A stretch of DNA of 56,406 nt, from positions 1 through 56,406 of the forward strand of contig SXIK01000169.1 in NCBI GenBank assembly GCA_005772855.1, in the 5' to 3' direction. Below the pieces are notes generated by a model, which was not told the DNA's origin, searched no databases, and saw only the letters and a program-made list of their open reading frames with translations. The translations under genes and the position numbers were made by a program. Below, piece by piece: positions 1 to 8,493 of the stretch. Positions within the stretch are counted from its first letter, which is position 1. Each line of letters opens with the position of its first letter. Source of the DNA: Planctomycetia bacterium. GTDB lineage: Bacteria; Planctomycetota; UBA8108; SXIK01.

Positions 1-2905
1 CAGCCTCGGCAGGGACCCGTGCTGCCGTGACTTGCACACTCGGCTCCACGGAGAGCAGAGTACCCTCGCGCCGTGGCACCGGGGAGTCTCCCGGCATCAC
101 AACGCCCCGCGGAGGGATGCGCGGGTCCGCCGCGTCGAGCGAACCAGCGTGCGCCGCCAATGGCACCGTGGCGATCAGGGGCGATGCTGTGGGATCCCGC
201 GCGAATTGTGGGCGATCCGGCACCGAGACCTCATGAGGTCTCGGAGGCCTGGAGAGCGTCTGCTGGAGCCCGACCCCCTCCGTCCTCGAAACCGTGAAGT
301 GCGCGGAGGGCTCCCTGCGAGAGTAAGCCAGTGGAGGTTTCTCGTCGGAGGCGATCCTGGGGCCAGCCTCCCCACCCGGGGCACTCGACCCGGGCCGCGG
401 CGCTCCCGTGCCGAGCTCAGCCTGGCTTCCCGGCAAAGTCTCTGCCTCGACCGTGGATTCACGGGCCTCCATCAAGAGAGGTGGCGCCGGCGCCTCGAAC
501 GCCGTCGAGGCAGACTCCGCAATGGCGCCGGTGGTCGCCAGCGCGAGGAGGCCTTCGATTCCAACCTGGGTGCCCACGCCTTCGAGCACTTTCGGAACAG
601 GAGCCACCTCGAGTATGTTCGCCTGGTCCGGGGAGACCGAGGCCTCGGCCACGGTCGCGAGGCCCCGAGGCGTTGGCGAAATCGGCACGACCTCATCGTT
701 CGCAACGACCGACGGCAGCAATGGCTTCGTTTCGGGGCGCTCCGCGAAGTCTCGAGTCGGAATCCCTCCCGGGGCCGTTGCCGAGTTTGGCGACACGGAA
801 GACTCACGGACGGGTCGAGACGGGTCCTGAAAGAGTGCCCTCGGCGCCTCGAGGAGCACCTCCTCGGCCGGTACCCCTCGTTCCACAGGCATCACAGCTT
901 CACGGAACGTCCTGGGAGGTTGCGGAGTCGGCAAGCCACGGCTCTCCGCGATCACGGAAGCCAGCTCCCGCTCCTCGATCTCGAGGTGCACCTTGGGACT
1001 GGAAACCTCCAACCTGTCGCTTGAGCCGAGCTCGGGCGGAAGCTCGGGCAAAGATGGACGGGTCAAGTCATCCTGGAAGTTGAGCGACTCCGGAGTCACG
1101 TCGGCCCTGAGTGCGATTGCCACTCGACCTGGTTCCGCCCGGGTCGGGGTCGCCACCAAAACGCGGTCTGCGAACTCGGTCCGCGGCGCGCGAACAGGGG
1201 TCACCTCTGGAGCGTTCAGTTCTTTGGGAAAAATGCCAAACGATGGATCCGGTGGACGTTCGCCCTCCTGGAGGTCGCGAGCCTCGACGGTGTCCGGGGC
1301 AGCCGACGCGGATAATCGCATTTCCGCAGGCCGAGCCACCACGGGTGCGGGAATCGAGGCGCCCATGTTGATGCGAGCTGGCGCTACCGCCGAAAGATCG
1401 GCCAACCGTGGCACCAGCTTGCTTTCTTGAGGCATGACCGCCGTGGACAGGAGCACGGCCGGCGAGATGGGCGTTCCTAGCTCAAGAGTTGGGGCCGAGT
1501 CCCCGCCAGTAGTGGCCGTTTGCGCCCGGATCGCGAAGCTGACATCCTCCTCGGCGGCGCTGTCGACGGTTACCTCGAACGACTCGGTCCCCGTTTCTCC
1601 TCCAAGAGTGGTCATGAGTACGCGGTGCACCTTGCTCGAGCTCATCCACAATGCGGCGACGAAGTGGACGATGAGAGCGAGCAGGAGGCATCGTGTGAGC
1701 ATCGCCAGCCGCGACATGCGCCTGCCGAATATCGCGGCGCAGACGAGGCACAGGAGGGTGCTCAGGAGCAGTGCGAGGATCGCCGGGTCCGTGCCCCGCA
1801 GGGCACCGCGCAGGAATGTAAGCACCGCCGACGCGCTCCAGTAGGGCTCGCCCGAATCCGACCTCAGAAAGACCTCTCGCGATCGGGTGAGGAAGATGTC
1901 TTCGCTCGTGCCGCCCTCGGGCCGCCTCGCGAAGTAAAGCTCAAAGCCCCCCGGGGCCAGAGTCGGATCGAGCTCGTGGCCTCTCGTGTTGATTCGGGGG
2001 CCCAGGTTCTCGGGGGGCTCGAGCGCTCCGTTCAAGAGGCGCGAACGATAAAGGTCAAATCCGCCGGTCCCACCGGCGCGGTTACTTGCAAAGTAGACGA
2101 AGTCCGCCTGCGGCGCGACCGCCATGAAGGCCTCGGTCGAATTCGGCAGGGCCAATCCGTGAGCGATGGTGGCCTCGCCAAACTCCACCCGGTGACCTTC
2201 CAGGCGAGGCGCGCTGAGGATGCTGTAACTTGGCACGTCGAGGATTTCGCGCACGGTTGAGGTCCACCGCGGGCGTTTGGGTGGGCTTCCCGACTGGCGA
2301 AGCTTCGAGAAAAATAGCAGCTTCGAATCCGCTGTGGCCGAGGGTCGAAGCTCGCTCGAGCTTGAGTTCACCTGCGGTCCGAGATTCCACGGTACACCCC
2401 AGCCACCCTGTCCATCGGAGAGGCTTGCCCAGAGGTCGTGGCCGCCCGCACCACCGGGTCGATTCGATGAGAAATAGAGGACTAGCCGATCCGACCCCTC
2501 GTGCTCGGTGGCAAAGGCCGCGCCCATCTCGTCAAGGGATGTGTTGAGCATCTCCAGCGGGCGGGCGGTGCTCCACCCACGGGCAGACCACTCCGAGAGC
2601 CACAGGTCCGCCTGTCCACCCGGCCGGCCTCGCGTGAAGGCCAGGTAGCGTGCGTCGGGGCTCACCGCAGGCTCATATTCGTCCTCCTCCGGGCTGTTCA
2701 CGGCAGGCCCGAGCTGGCGCACGGGTTCCCAGAGGACCTGGCGGAGCAAAGGGCGAGCGAAACGCACGTCCTCCCGGAGCGTGTCGTCATCGGTGTAAAA
2801 GCGCAACGTCGGACGCAGAACAAAGGGCGCGACGAGGCAAACCAGCACCACCAGAGCCCCCAGCGTCTTCAGGACATTCGTGTGGCTGCCAGAGGGACCC
2901 TTCAC
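1..2905 (-). CDS. PD40 beta-propeller membrane protein, 3' end outside window
   Basis: The frame is open from a GTG at 2905 to the left edge (about 968 codons, no stop), so the C-terminus is missing. The GTG overlaps the exbD stop (GTGA), which indicates translational coupling. Visible parts: an N-terminal membrane anchor (about residues 11-31); a PD40/TolB-like propeller (about 70-345) with repeats such as EPAVSPDARYLAFTRGR, LVLYFSSNRPGGAGGHDLW and FVYFASNRAGGTGGFDLYRS; two hydrophobic segments (about 376-393 and 402-421); then more than 500 residues rich in Pro, Ala, Val and Glu without a recognised fold. Last gene of the TPR-ExbB-ExbD operon, so it probably acts at the envelope, perhaps coupled to the proton-driven ExbB/D motor as TolB is to TolQR. 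The function of the long tail is unknown. The start and propeller call are firm; the role is inference. Confidence 0.85.
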   Translation of the reverse strand, partial: MKGPSGSHTNVLKTLGALVVLVCLVAPFVLRPTLRFYTDDDTLREDVRFARPLLRQVLWEPVRQLGPAVNSPEEDEYEPAVSPDARYLAFTRGRPGGQADLWLSEWSARGWSTARPLEMLNTSLDEMGAAFATEHEGSDRLVLYFSSNRPGGAGGHDLWASLSDGQGGWGVPWNLGPQVNSSSSELRPSATADSKLLFFSKLRQSGSPPKRPRWTSTVREILDVPSYSILSAPRLEGHRVEFGEATIAHGLALPNSTEAFMAVAPQADFVYFASNRAGGTGGFDLYRSRLLNGALEPPENLGPRINTRGHELDPTLAPGGFELYFARRPEGGTSEDIFLTRSREVFLRSDSGEPYWSASAVLTFLRGALRGTDPAILALLLSTLLCLVCAAIFGRRMSRLAMLTRCLLLALIVHFVAALWMSSSKVHRVLMTTLGGETGTESFEVTVDSAAEEDVSFAIRAQTATTGGDSAPTLELGTPISPAVLLSTAVMPQESKLVPRLADLSAVAPARINMGASIPAPVVARPAEMRLSASAAPDTVEARDLQEGERPPDPSFGIFPKELNAPEVTPVRAPRTEFADRVLVATPTRAEPGRVAIALRADVTPESLNFQDDLTRPSLPELPPELGSSDRLEVSSPKVHLEIEERELASVIAESRGLPTPQPPRTFREAVMPVERGVPAEEVLLEAPRALFQDPSRPVRESSVSPNSATAPGGIPTRDFAERPETKPLLPSVVANDEVVPISPTPRGLATVAEASVSPDQANILEVAPVPKVLEGVGTQVGIEGLLALATTGAIAESASTAFEAPAPPLLMEARESTVEAETLPGSQAELGTGAPRPGSSAPGGEAGPRIASDEKPPLAYSRREPSAHFTVSRTEGVGLQQTLSRPPRPHEVSVPDRPQFARDPTASPLIATVPLAAHAGSLDAADPRIPPRGVVMPGDSPVPRREGTLLSVEPSVQVTAARVPAEA

Positions 2906-3330
2906 GGCTGGAGGTCCACGGCCTTCTTGTCGATATGCGGACGTGCGACACCACCCCCCTCGACGGCGTCAAGAGCCCTGGAGACATGCTCGAACAGGGC
3001 GCGGCGGTCAACTCGCAGCTTCACCTTGAGCGCATGGTTAGCCCGAGAGTTCCGATCTGCGACCAGGGCCTTCAGCTCGGATGTCCCACAGCGCTTCTGA
3101 TCGACGATGATCTGGCCATCCTGGAGCACGTTGACCACAAGGTGCCTGTCGAGTGCCTTGGAAAGGCTGCCCACGCCATGAGACGAGGGAAGCTGAACTT
3201 CCTGCTCCCTTTCCTTCTCCGCAAACGTCGTCGCCGTGAGGAAGAAGATGATCAGGAGAAAGATCATATCGATCATCGGGGTCATGTTGAGCTGAAGGTC
3301 GTCATCGGCCCTCGGGTCGGACTTGATCAC
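2902..3330 (-). CDS. exbD: ExbD/TolR family biopolymer transport protein
   Basis: Small inner-membrane protein of about 142 residues that pairs with ExbB/TolQ to turn proton flow into mechanical work at the envelope. A single N-terminal membrane helix follows the motif LNMTPMIDMIFLLIIFFL, which contains the family's conserved Asp in PMID. The rest is a periplasmic domain. I chose GTG at 3330 because AAGGAGG lies just upstream and it begins 13 bases after the exbB stop; a longer frame from 3393 would overlap exbB by about 50 bases. The stop overlaps the GTG of the PD40 gene. Family certain; the energised partner is inferred from the operon. Confidence 0.9.
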   Translation of the reverse strand: MIKSDPRADDDLQLNMTPMIDMIFLLIIFFLTATTFAEKEREQEVQLPSSHGVGSLSKALDRHLVVNVLQDGQIIVDQKRCGTSELKALVADRNSRANHALKVKLRVDRRALFEHVSRALDAVEGGGVARPHIDKKAVDLQP

Positions 3331-3343
3331 TGAACCTCCTTCC

Positions 3344-4216
3344 TCAGCGAGACTGAGCTGGAATGTGCTGCCCATCGACGAAATCGATGACAAGGCCGTC
3401 CATTTCGTGCACGAAGTGATCGACGCGGGCCATGAGCCAGTAATAGGTGAGCAAGGCGGGGATTGCGACCACGAGACCGCCCACCGTGGTAATCAGGGCC
3501 TGGTAAATCCCGGGCGCCAGGGCTGCGCCAGAGCCGAGGCCGCTGATTGCGACCTCTCGAAAAGCCTGCACAAGCCCAGTCACCGTGCCGAGAAGGCCCA
3601 GGAGCGGCGCAACGCTCGAGATGATCGCGAAGACGCGAAGGTTCCTTCGGAGGAGGTAGATCTCCCGCTGCGCGGCGTTGTTGACGCCCTTTTCAATTTC
3701 GTCACGGGTTAGCTCGAGTCGGTCCAGTGCGGCGCGCACGACAACAGCCGCTGCCGACGGGTACGCATCCAGCTTTGCACGCAAACTCGCGCGATCGAGA
3801 GGTCGCTGAGCGCTTGCCTCCTTCACCATGCGCACGAGCTCCTGCGGCACTGCTTTCTTGCGTTGAAGGGCGTTGAGGCGCTCCACGAGAAACATGAGCC
3901 AGACGAGGCTGCAAAGTGTTATTGGAATCATGAGCGCCCCACCGGCGATCGCAAACTCAAGAACGGTCTCGGGCTGCTTTTGCCTGGGCAGTCTCTCGGG
4001 CTCGGGAGGCTCCGGCTCAAGCTCGCTGGCTCCAGCGACAGCAGGCGAGGTTGGCTCGGCATTGCCGGCCAGGGGGGGCGCCGAGAGCTTCTTCTCCGCA
4101 GTCGTCGTTGCCGCCACGGGCTCCTTCCCCGCCTGGGCTCGAGCGCTGGAGGCGCCGGCGACAAGAAGGAGCATGACCGCCAGGGAAAGGGATCCGTTTC
4201 TCACTACAGTCCTCAT
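3344..4216 (-). CDS. exbB: MotA/TolQ/ExbB proton channel family protein
   Basis: Inner-membrane channel partner of ExbD, 290 residues. It has a cleavable-looking signal sequence (1-28, ending SSARAQA), a Pro/Glu-rich periplasmic linker (about 35-85), then three membrane helices (about 91-112, 195-218, 243-264). The region APLLGLLGTVTGLVQAF is the typical TolQ/ExbB core. An N-terminal signal plus linker before the first helix is an extension relative to E. coli ExbB. The ATG overlaps the stop of the upstream TPR gene (ATGA at 4213-4216), so the genes are likely co-translated. Together with exbD and the TPR and PD40 genes it looks like a Tol-like envelope energising system; its substrate cannot be told from sequence. 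Confidence 0.93.
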   Translation of the reverse strand: MRTVVRNGSLSLAVMLLLVAGASSARAQAGKEPVAATTTAEKKLSAPPLAGNAEPTSPAVAGASELEPEPPEPERLPRQKQPETVLEFAIAGGALMIPITLCSLVWLMFLVERLNALQRKKAVPQELVRMVKEASAQRPLDRASLRAKLDAYPSAAAVVVRAALDRLELTRDEIEKGVNNAAQREIYLLRRNLRVFAIISSVAPLLGLLGTVTGLVQAFREVAISGLGSGAALAPGIYQALITTVGGLVVAIPALLTYYWLMARVDHFVHEMDGLVIDFVDGQHIPAQSR

Positions 4217-7200
4217 TTCGAGCTCAAGGCCTTGAGGCGATCCGCGGCCGCCTTGCCCTCGTCCGATTCAGGAAAACGCTCCAGCAGCTCACGAAACTGG
4301 AGAGACGAGGCTGCGGCGTCGCCAGCCGCCTGGAAGGCGATACCTGCGGCGAGGAGTGAACGTCTCACCCATTCGCGGTAAGGCCCATCGAGGTCAAAGT
4401 TGGCAACTGTTGCGCTGAATTCCTTGGCCGCATCGCGATGACGACCCTGCTCTACCCTGCACTCGCCGATGTGGTACTGCGCACGGGCTGCGACGCTCTG
4501 GCGCGTTGCGTTCACAACTCCACGGTAAGCCTCGACCGCGCCGTCGAAGTCCCCCGAGAACTGGAGCGCGAAGCCCTTCGCGAACCTCACCTCGTGGCGC
4601 AACTCGCCCTCCGGGTGCTCCTTGAGTGCACGGTCGAGCGTCTGGATAGCCTCGGGGTATCTCTGGAGCTGGTGGTAGGACTCGCCCAGGCGCAAGAGCC
4701 CCTCCTCGTGGAGATCCTCTGCCCGAGCCTCGAACTCATTGACTACGCGGTCAAATCGGGCCGCCGACTCGGCGAAGGCTTCCTGTTTCATGTAGGCTCG
4801 CCCCGCCTGGAATCCGGCCCGCGGTGCAAGCGGGGCCGCGGGATTTTCAATCACGAGATCAAAGAGCTTCGAGGCTCTCCGAAAATCCCCCTCCTCAAAG
4901 GCAATGAACCCGAGCCCGAAAAGGCTCCGCTCGAGCAGGTCCCTTGGGCGGGACGCCGCGCCGGCCGGGGGAGGCGTCGCGGCTTGATCAAGAATTTCGC
5001 GAACTTGCTCGAGCCACTTTCTGGACTCCGCGTAGGCCTTTCGGTTAAAGAGGTTTTGCCCCAGCTCGAGCATCGAGTCAACGGCGAGCGGGCTTTGCGG
5101 GTGCTCCCCGATGAGCTTTCGATAAGCGGCCTCCATCTCCTCCTTCTGCTTCGCAGCATCGGTTGCGCCCTTTACCTCCGAGAGAGACGAGTGGCACCAT
5201 GCGGCCAGGTAAAGCGCCTGGTCGCGGCCTGCCTGCGCCACCCCTGCTTGAAGTAGCGGCTCGAGCACCTCCAGGGCCTCCGTCGGTTCGGCTGCGTCAA
5301 GCAGGGAACGCGCAAGCTGATTGCGAGCTTCCGCCTCCTGGGGAGAGCCAGCATGGCTCGAGAGGAAGAGCATGAGCTCCCGGCGCCCGTCGTCTCCCTT
5401 TCCCGACTCGAGAAGAGCAATGGAGCGCTGGTAGGTTGCGTCGCGGAGCAGCTTCTGACCCTGATCCTCTGCTTTCAGGGCGTCCTCGTGTCTTGTGATG
5501 AGGCCTGTGAGCGTCTCTGCGGCCAGGCTTGACTTGCCCATACGGCGCTCGAGCAGGGCCTTTTGATAGAGCGCTTTCCCCGGCAAGATGGCCCCCTGGG
5601 CCCCTTCGGACTCGGCGGCGGAGGAGTAGGCCAGGGCGGCAGCCTCGAGATCTCCCGAGACGAGACGGGTGTTGCCGAGCTCGAAGCGCACCTGGCTTGC
5701 AAGCGCGTGGCTTGAGAACTGGGTGAGGAACCGCTCGAACGTCTTCTGAGCGCCTGTGTGGTCCTCCAGCCATTCCTGGGCAAGTCCAAGGTTGACAAGT
5801 GCGTTTGGAATATGCGTTCCGTCCTTCGACGCGTTGAGGTATTCCGTGTAGAGCTGCACAGCCCTCTGCCACCGTGCTCGATCCTCGGCCGTGGCCTTCT
5901 CGCGGCGGGGCTCCTGTGCGAGCGAGTCAGCGAGGTAGAAGCTCAATTCCGGCAAGGCGGCTCTGGCAGCTGGATCCTTCGACGCCTCCGCCAGGACCTC
6001 CTCCAAAGTTTGCGCCGCCTGCTTGTAATCCGCCAGGAAGTAGAGCGAAACGCCCGACATGTACTTTGCCCGCCGGGCCTCCGCCGCATTCTTCAAGGCA
6101 GCCGAGGCTTCGCGATAAAAGCGCGGGGCTTCGCGACGAAGAGCGTCCGGCACCGACCCCGCCGGGCCGTGGAAGCCGCACTCGGCCGAGAGGAGCAGGG
6201 TCTCGGCGAAGAAGAGGCCTTGCTCTTGCTTGTAGGAGCGTCGGTACAGGTCGCAAGCTTCAGCCGACTCAGCGTGCTTGCCTGCCAAATAGAGGGCTCG
6301 AGCTCTCTGGTAAAGCCCCTTCTCGGCCAGCTCCGGAGCCTCCTTCGCGAATCTCGAATGCACCTGGCCAAAGGCTTGCGCCGCTTCGGCGAGTTTCCCG
6401 CTCTGGCTGAGGAGCGCCTCGCCCTGCCAGTAGAGCGCCTCGGCCGCACGCTCGAGGAGGATCGCATCCTTCGGGCTCCTTGCCGCTTCTTGCTCGAGCG
6501 CCTCCACTGCCCTCGAAAGCTCCGCGGCGGCGAGGGCCGCGTTCGGGTCCGCCCTCAACAGAAGGGCCTGCCCACGGCGCAGGAGGGCACGGCCAGCAAG
6601 ATCGGGGCTTTCGCTCACGACTGCCTGGAAGGCCGCTTCAGAGCCCACAAAATCCTTCAGGTCGAAGGCGGAGAGGGCCTCGTAGAATCGAGCCTTTCCG
6701 GCAAGGGCGTGCTTCGGATGCTCGCGCAGGAGGCGCCCGAGCTCCTCCCTCGCCCTGGCGAGGGATTCAGGCTTTTGGGTCTCGTAGAGCGCCAGGGCCC
6801 GGTAGTAGGCCGCTTCGGGGGCGCGGCCCCCACCCTTTTTCACTACGGGCCCATAGCATTCTATCGCCTTCTCGAGGTCGTTCTCCTGGTGAGTGAGTCG
6901 CGCGAGCAGGTAAGCCGCCTCTTCCCACAAGGCCTCCTTCTCGAAGCGCGGCTGCGAAGCTGCGCGGAGCGCAACCATGGCTTCCGCCAGGCTCGTGTGT
7001 TGGTTTTTCGCGAGCGCTTGCCGGGCGAGCCCAAGAACGTAGACGCCCCGCTGGTAGTGGGGTGAGTCCTGGAGCGCCTCCCCTTCGTCCAGAAACCGCT
7101 TGAGGGCCTCCGACGCCTCCGCAAGCTTTGAAGCTTGATAGAGAGCTTCGCCTTGCGCACTCATCGCGAGCACTCGAAAGTCTCTCAGCTTGTCCTTCGA

Positions 7201-7731
7201 CCGCTCGCCGTCCGCCTCGCCGCCAGGCAAGGACTTGGCCTTCTCCCCTGGCACGCTGGAGCCACTGTCCTTCGCGTAAAGCTCCGCGGCCCTGCCGTAG
7301 CTTTCGGAAGCAGCTACCAGGCGGCGTACGCGCTCCTCGGCATCATTCTTCGCATCCTGGGCCAGCGCCTCGAGCGAGCGGCCAAGATAGAAGTGGCTAT
7401 CGGCCGACCATGCGGCGCTCTCGTCTCGTACGGCAAGGCGAAGGAGCTCCACAGCCTCGGCGTGCTTGCCTCGACGATTCAGGCAATAGCCGGCCGCAAA
7501 GCGCGCCTCGGCCGCATCTCGGTGAGCCGGAAATTTCTTCAGAAACTCCGAGAACGCGTTGGCGGCGTCGTCCCAGTTCTTCTGCCGATAGAATCGGCTT
7601 GCGGTGTTGAAAAGTAACGTTGCTTCGCGATCCTCTGCGTCATCGCACCGTAGAGTCGGTGACCAGCAGGGTAGAAGCACCAGCAGCACGAGGAACAAGG
7701 GTGAGTCGAGACGGTTTTGAGGTCTCTCCAT
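4213..7731 (-). CDS. Giant secreted tetratricopeptide repeat protein
   Basis: 1172-residue protein with an N-terminal signal sequence (about 1-29), then TPR-like helical repeats almost throughout. Examples are FYRQKNWDDAANAFSEFLKK, AFQAVVSESPDLAGRALLRR and YQAGVAQAGRDQALYLAAW-like segments with the usual Ala/Gly/Tyr spacing. Repeats of the YbgF/BamD type are common near Tol-Pal genes. First gene of the operon with exbB (ATGA overlap), exbD and the PD40 gene. The ATG at 7731 has AGGAG seven bases upstream. It is probably a periplasmic scaffold holding partners of the ExbB/D complex. No catalytic motif was seen. The coding call is certain; the scaffold role is inference. Confidence 0.9.
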   Translation of the reverse strand: MERPQNRLDSPLFLVLLVLLPCWSPTLRCDDAEDREATLLFNTASRFYRQKNWDDAANAFSEFLKKFPAHRDAAEARFAAGYCLNRRGKHAEAVELLRLAVRDESAAWSADSHFYLGRSLEALAQDAKNDAEERVRRLVAASESYGRAAELYAKDSGSSVPGEKAKSLPGGEADGERSKDKLRDFRVLAMSAQGEALYQASKLAEASEALKRFLDEGEALQDSPHYQRGVYVLGLARQALAKNQHTSLAEAMVALRAASQPRFEKEALWEEAAYLLARLTHQENDLEKAIECYGPVVKKGGGRAPEAAYYRALALYETQKPESLARAREELGRLLREHPKHALAGKARFYEALSAFDLKDFVGSEAAFQAVVSESPDLAGRALLRRGQALLLRADPNAALAAAELSRAVEALEQEAARSPKDAILLERAAEALYWQGEALLSQSGKLAEAAQAFGQVHSRFAKEAPELAEKGLYQRARALYLAGKHAESAEACDLYRRSYKQEQGLFFAETLLLSAECGFHGPAGSVPDALRREAPRFYREASAALKNAAEARRAKYMSGVSLYFLADYKQAAQTLEEVLAEASKDPAARAALPELSFYLADSLAQEPRREKATAEDRARWQRAVQLYTEYLNASKDGTHIPNALVNLGLAQEWLEDHTGAQKTFERFLTQFSSHALASQVRFELGNTRLVSGDLEAAALAYSSAAESEGAQGAILPGKALYQKALLERRMGKSSLAAETLTGLITRHEDALKAEDQGQKLLRDATYQRSIALLESGKGDDGRRELMLFLSSHAGSPQEAEARNQLARSLLDAAEPTEALEVLEPLLQAGVAQAGRDQALYLAAWCHSSLSEVKGATDAAKQKEEMEAAYRKLIGEHPQSPLAVDSMLELGQNLFNRKAYAESRKWLEQVREILDQAATPPPAGAASRPRDLLERSLFGLGFIAFEEGDFRRASKLFDLVIENPAAPLAPRAGFQAGRAYMKQEAFAESAARFDRVVNEFEARAEDLHEEGLLRLGESYHQLQRYPEAIQTLDRALKEHPEGELRHEVRFAKGFALQFSGDFDGAVEAYRGVVNATRQSVAARAQYHIGECRVEQGRHRDAAKEFSATVANFDLDGPYREWVRRSLLAAGIAFQAAGDAAASSLQFRELLERFPESDEGKAAADRLKALSSK

Positions 7732-7837
7732 GAACGACTCCTGGGCGAAATGTACAGTTCGTGAGGGGTAAGTGTTTCGAAGGCACGTAGGATAACCGAG
7801 GAAGCTGGAGCACCCAAAATCCTATCAATCCAAATCG

Positions 7838-7866
7838 AAAAAAATCGGCCACACACGGACTGACCG
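7838..7866 (-). terminator. Rho-independent terminator after the HIT gene
   Basis: On the minus strand a six-pair stem CGGTCA/TGGCCG (one G-U pair) with a nine-base loop is followed by ATTTTTTT. It lies about 25 bases after the HIT stop and before the TPR gene, separating the two transcription units. Confidence 0.65.
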
Positions 7867-7889
7867 TTCCGGGTCTTGGGGGCTGGAAT

Positions 7890-8225
7890 TCAGCCCGGCG
7901 GCCAGCCCATGACACGTCCCCCGAGCAGGTGGATGTGCAGGTGAAAAACGCTCTGACCCGCGCCCGCGCCGTTGTTGGTCACGAGCCTGAAGTCCGTGAG
8001 GTTTTCCTGCGCCGCCAGAAGTTTTGCCACGAAGAAGAGGTGGCCGATCAGCTCCTTGTCTTCCGCCAGCATGGCCGAGACGCCGGGGATCGGTTTCTTC
8101 GGGATCACCAGGATGTGAGTCGGCGCCTGCGGGGAGATGTCGCGAAAAGCAAGAGCCTTTTCGTCTTCGTAGACGATCGTGGCAGGGATCTGACGATCGA
8201 TGATCTTCTGGAAAATGGTGCTCAT
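7890..8225 (-). CDS. HIT family protein (HINT-like nucleotide hydrolase/transferase)
   Basis: 111-residue histidine triad protein. The triad is visible near the C-terminus as HLHIHLLGG, in the usual HINT context (GQSVFHLHIHLLGGRVMGWPPG is complete and typical of the branch). The N-terminal IFQKIIDRQIPATIVYEDE and HILVIPKKPI blocks are also standard. HINT proteins hydrolyse purine nucleoside phosphoramidates. The ATG at 8225 is served by GAGGAG (8235-8240), which is the edge of the dispersed repeat, so the repeat supplies the ribosome-binding site. Monocistronic, with its own terminator. Confidence 0.95.
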   Translation of the reverse strand: MSTIFQKIIDRQIPATIVYEDEKALAFRDISPQAPTHILVIPKKPIPGVSAMLAEDKELIGHLFFVAKLLAAQENLTDFRLVTNNGAGAGQSVFHLHIHLLGGRVMGWPPG

Positions 8226-8234
8226 GAAATTATG

Positions 8235-8368
8235 CTCCTCGCGGGGGAGGAAGACCTCCCCCGCACCGGCCGCCTGGCGGCGTCCTCCCCCTCCTCGGCG
8301 CTCGATAAGCGCCGGGCGCCTCCGGTGCCGATGGTGAAGGGGCGTTGGTCAAGATGTCCCAATCATGG
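8235..8368. repeat. Structured dispersed repeat, copy 1
   Basis: About 134 bases matching 37919-38052 with roughly nine substitutions and no gaps. It contains four successive hairpins: GCGGGGGAGG/CCTCCCCCGC with loop AAGA (10 pairs), GCCGC/GCGGC, CGGCGCT/AGCGCCG with loop CGATA, and GGCGCC/GGTGCC. Copy 1 lies between the HIT start and the 3' end of the Asp-box lipoprotein gene. Bases 8369-8493 after it hold nothing recognisable. Confidence 0.85.
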
Positions 8369-8493
8369 CTGCAAGCAGCACATGGTAAGCACTGCGTATT
8401 CGGAGCGCCTGCCCAAAATTCCCGCGGGACGTCGGTCGCTTACAAGGCCCCCCTGGGCGTGTTGCCGGGCCTGCCCATGGGCCGAAGGAACGA

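Noticed and set aside
5758-7065. 435-codon open frame on the plus strand
   Set aside because: It is antisense to the TPR gene in GC-rich DNA, low-complexity Arg/Leu/Gly, with no family features.
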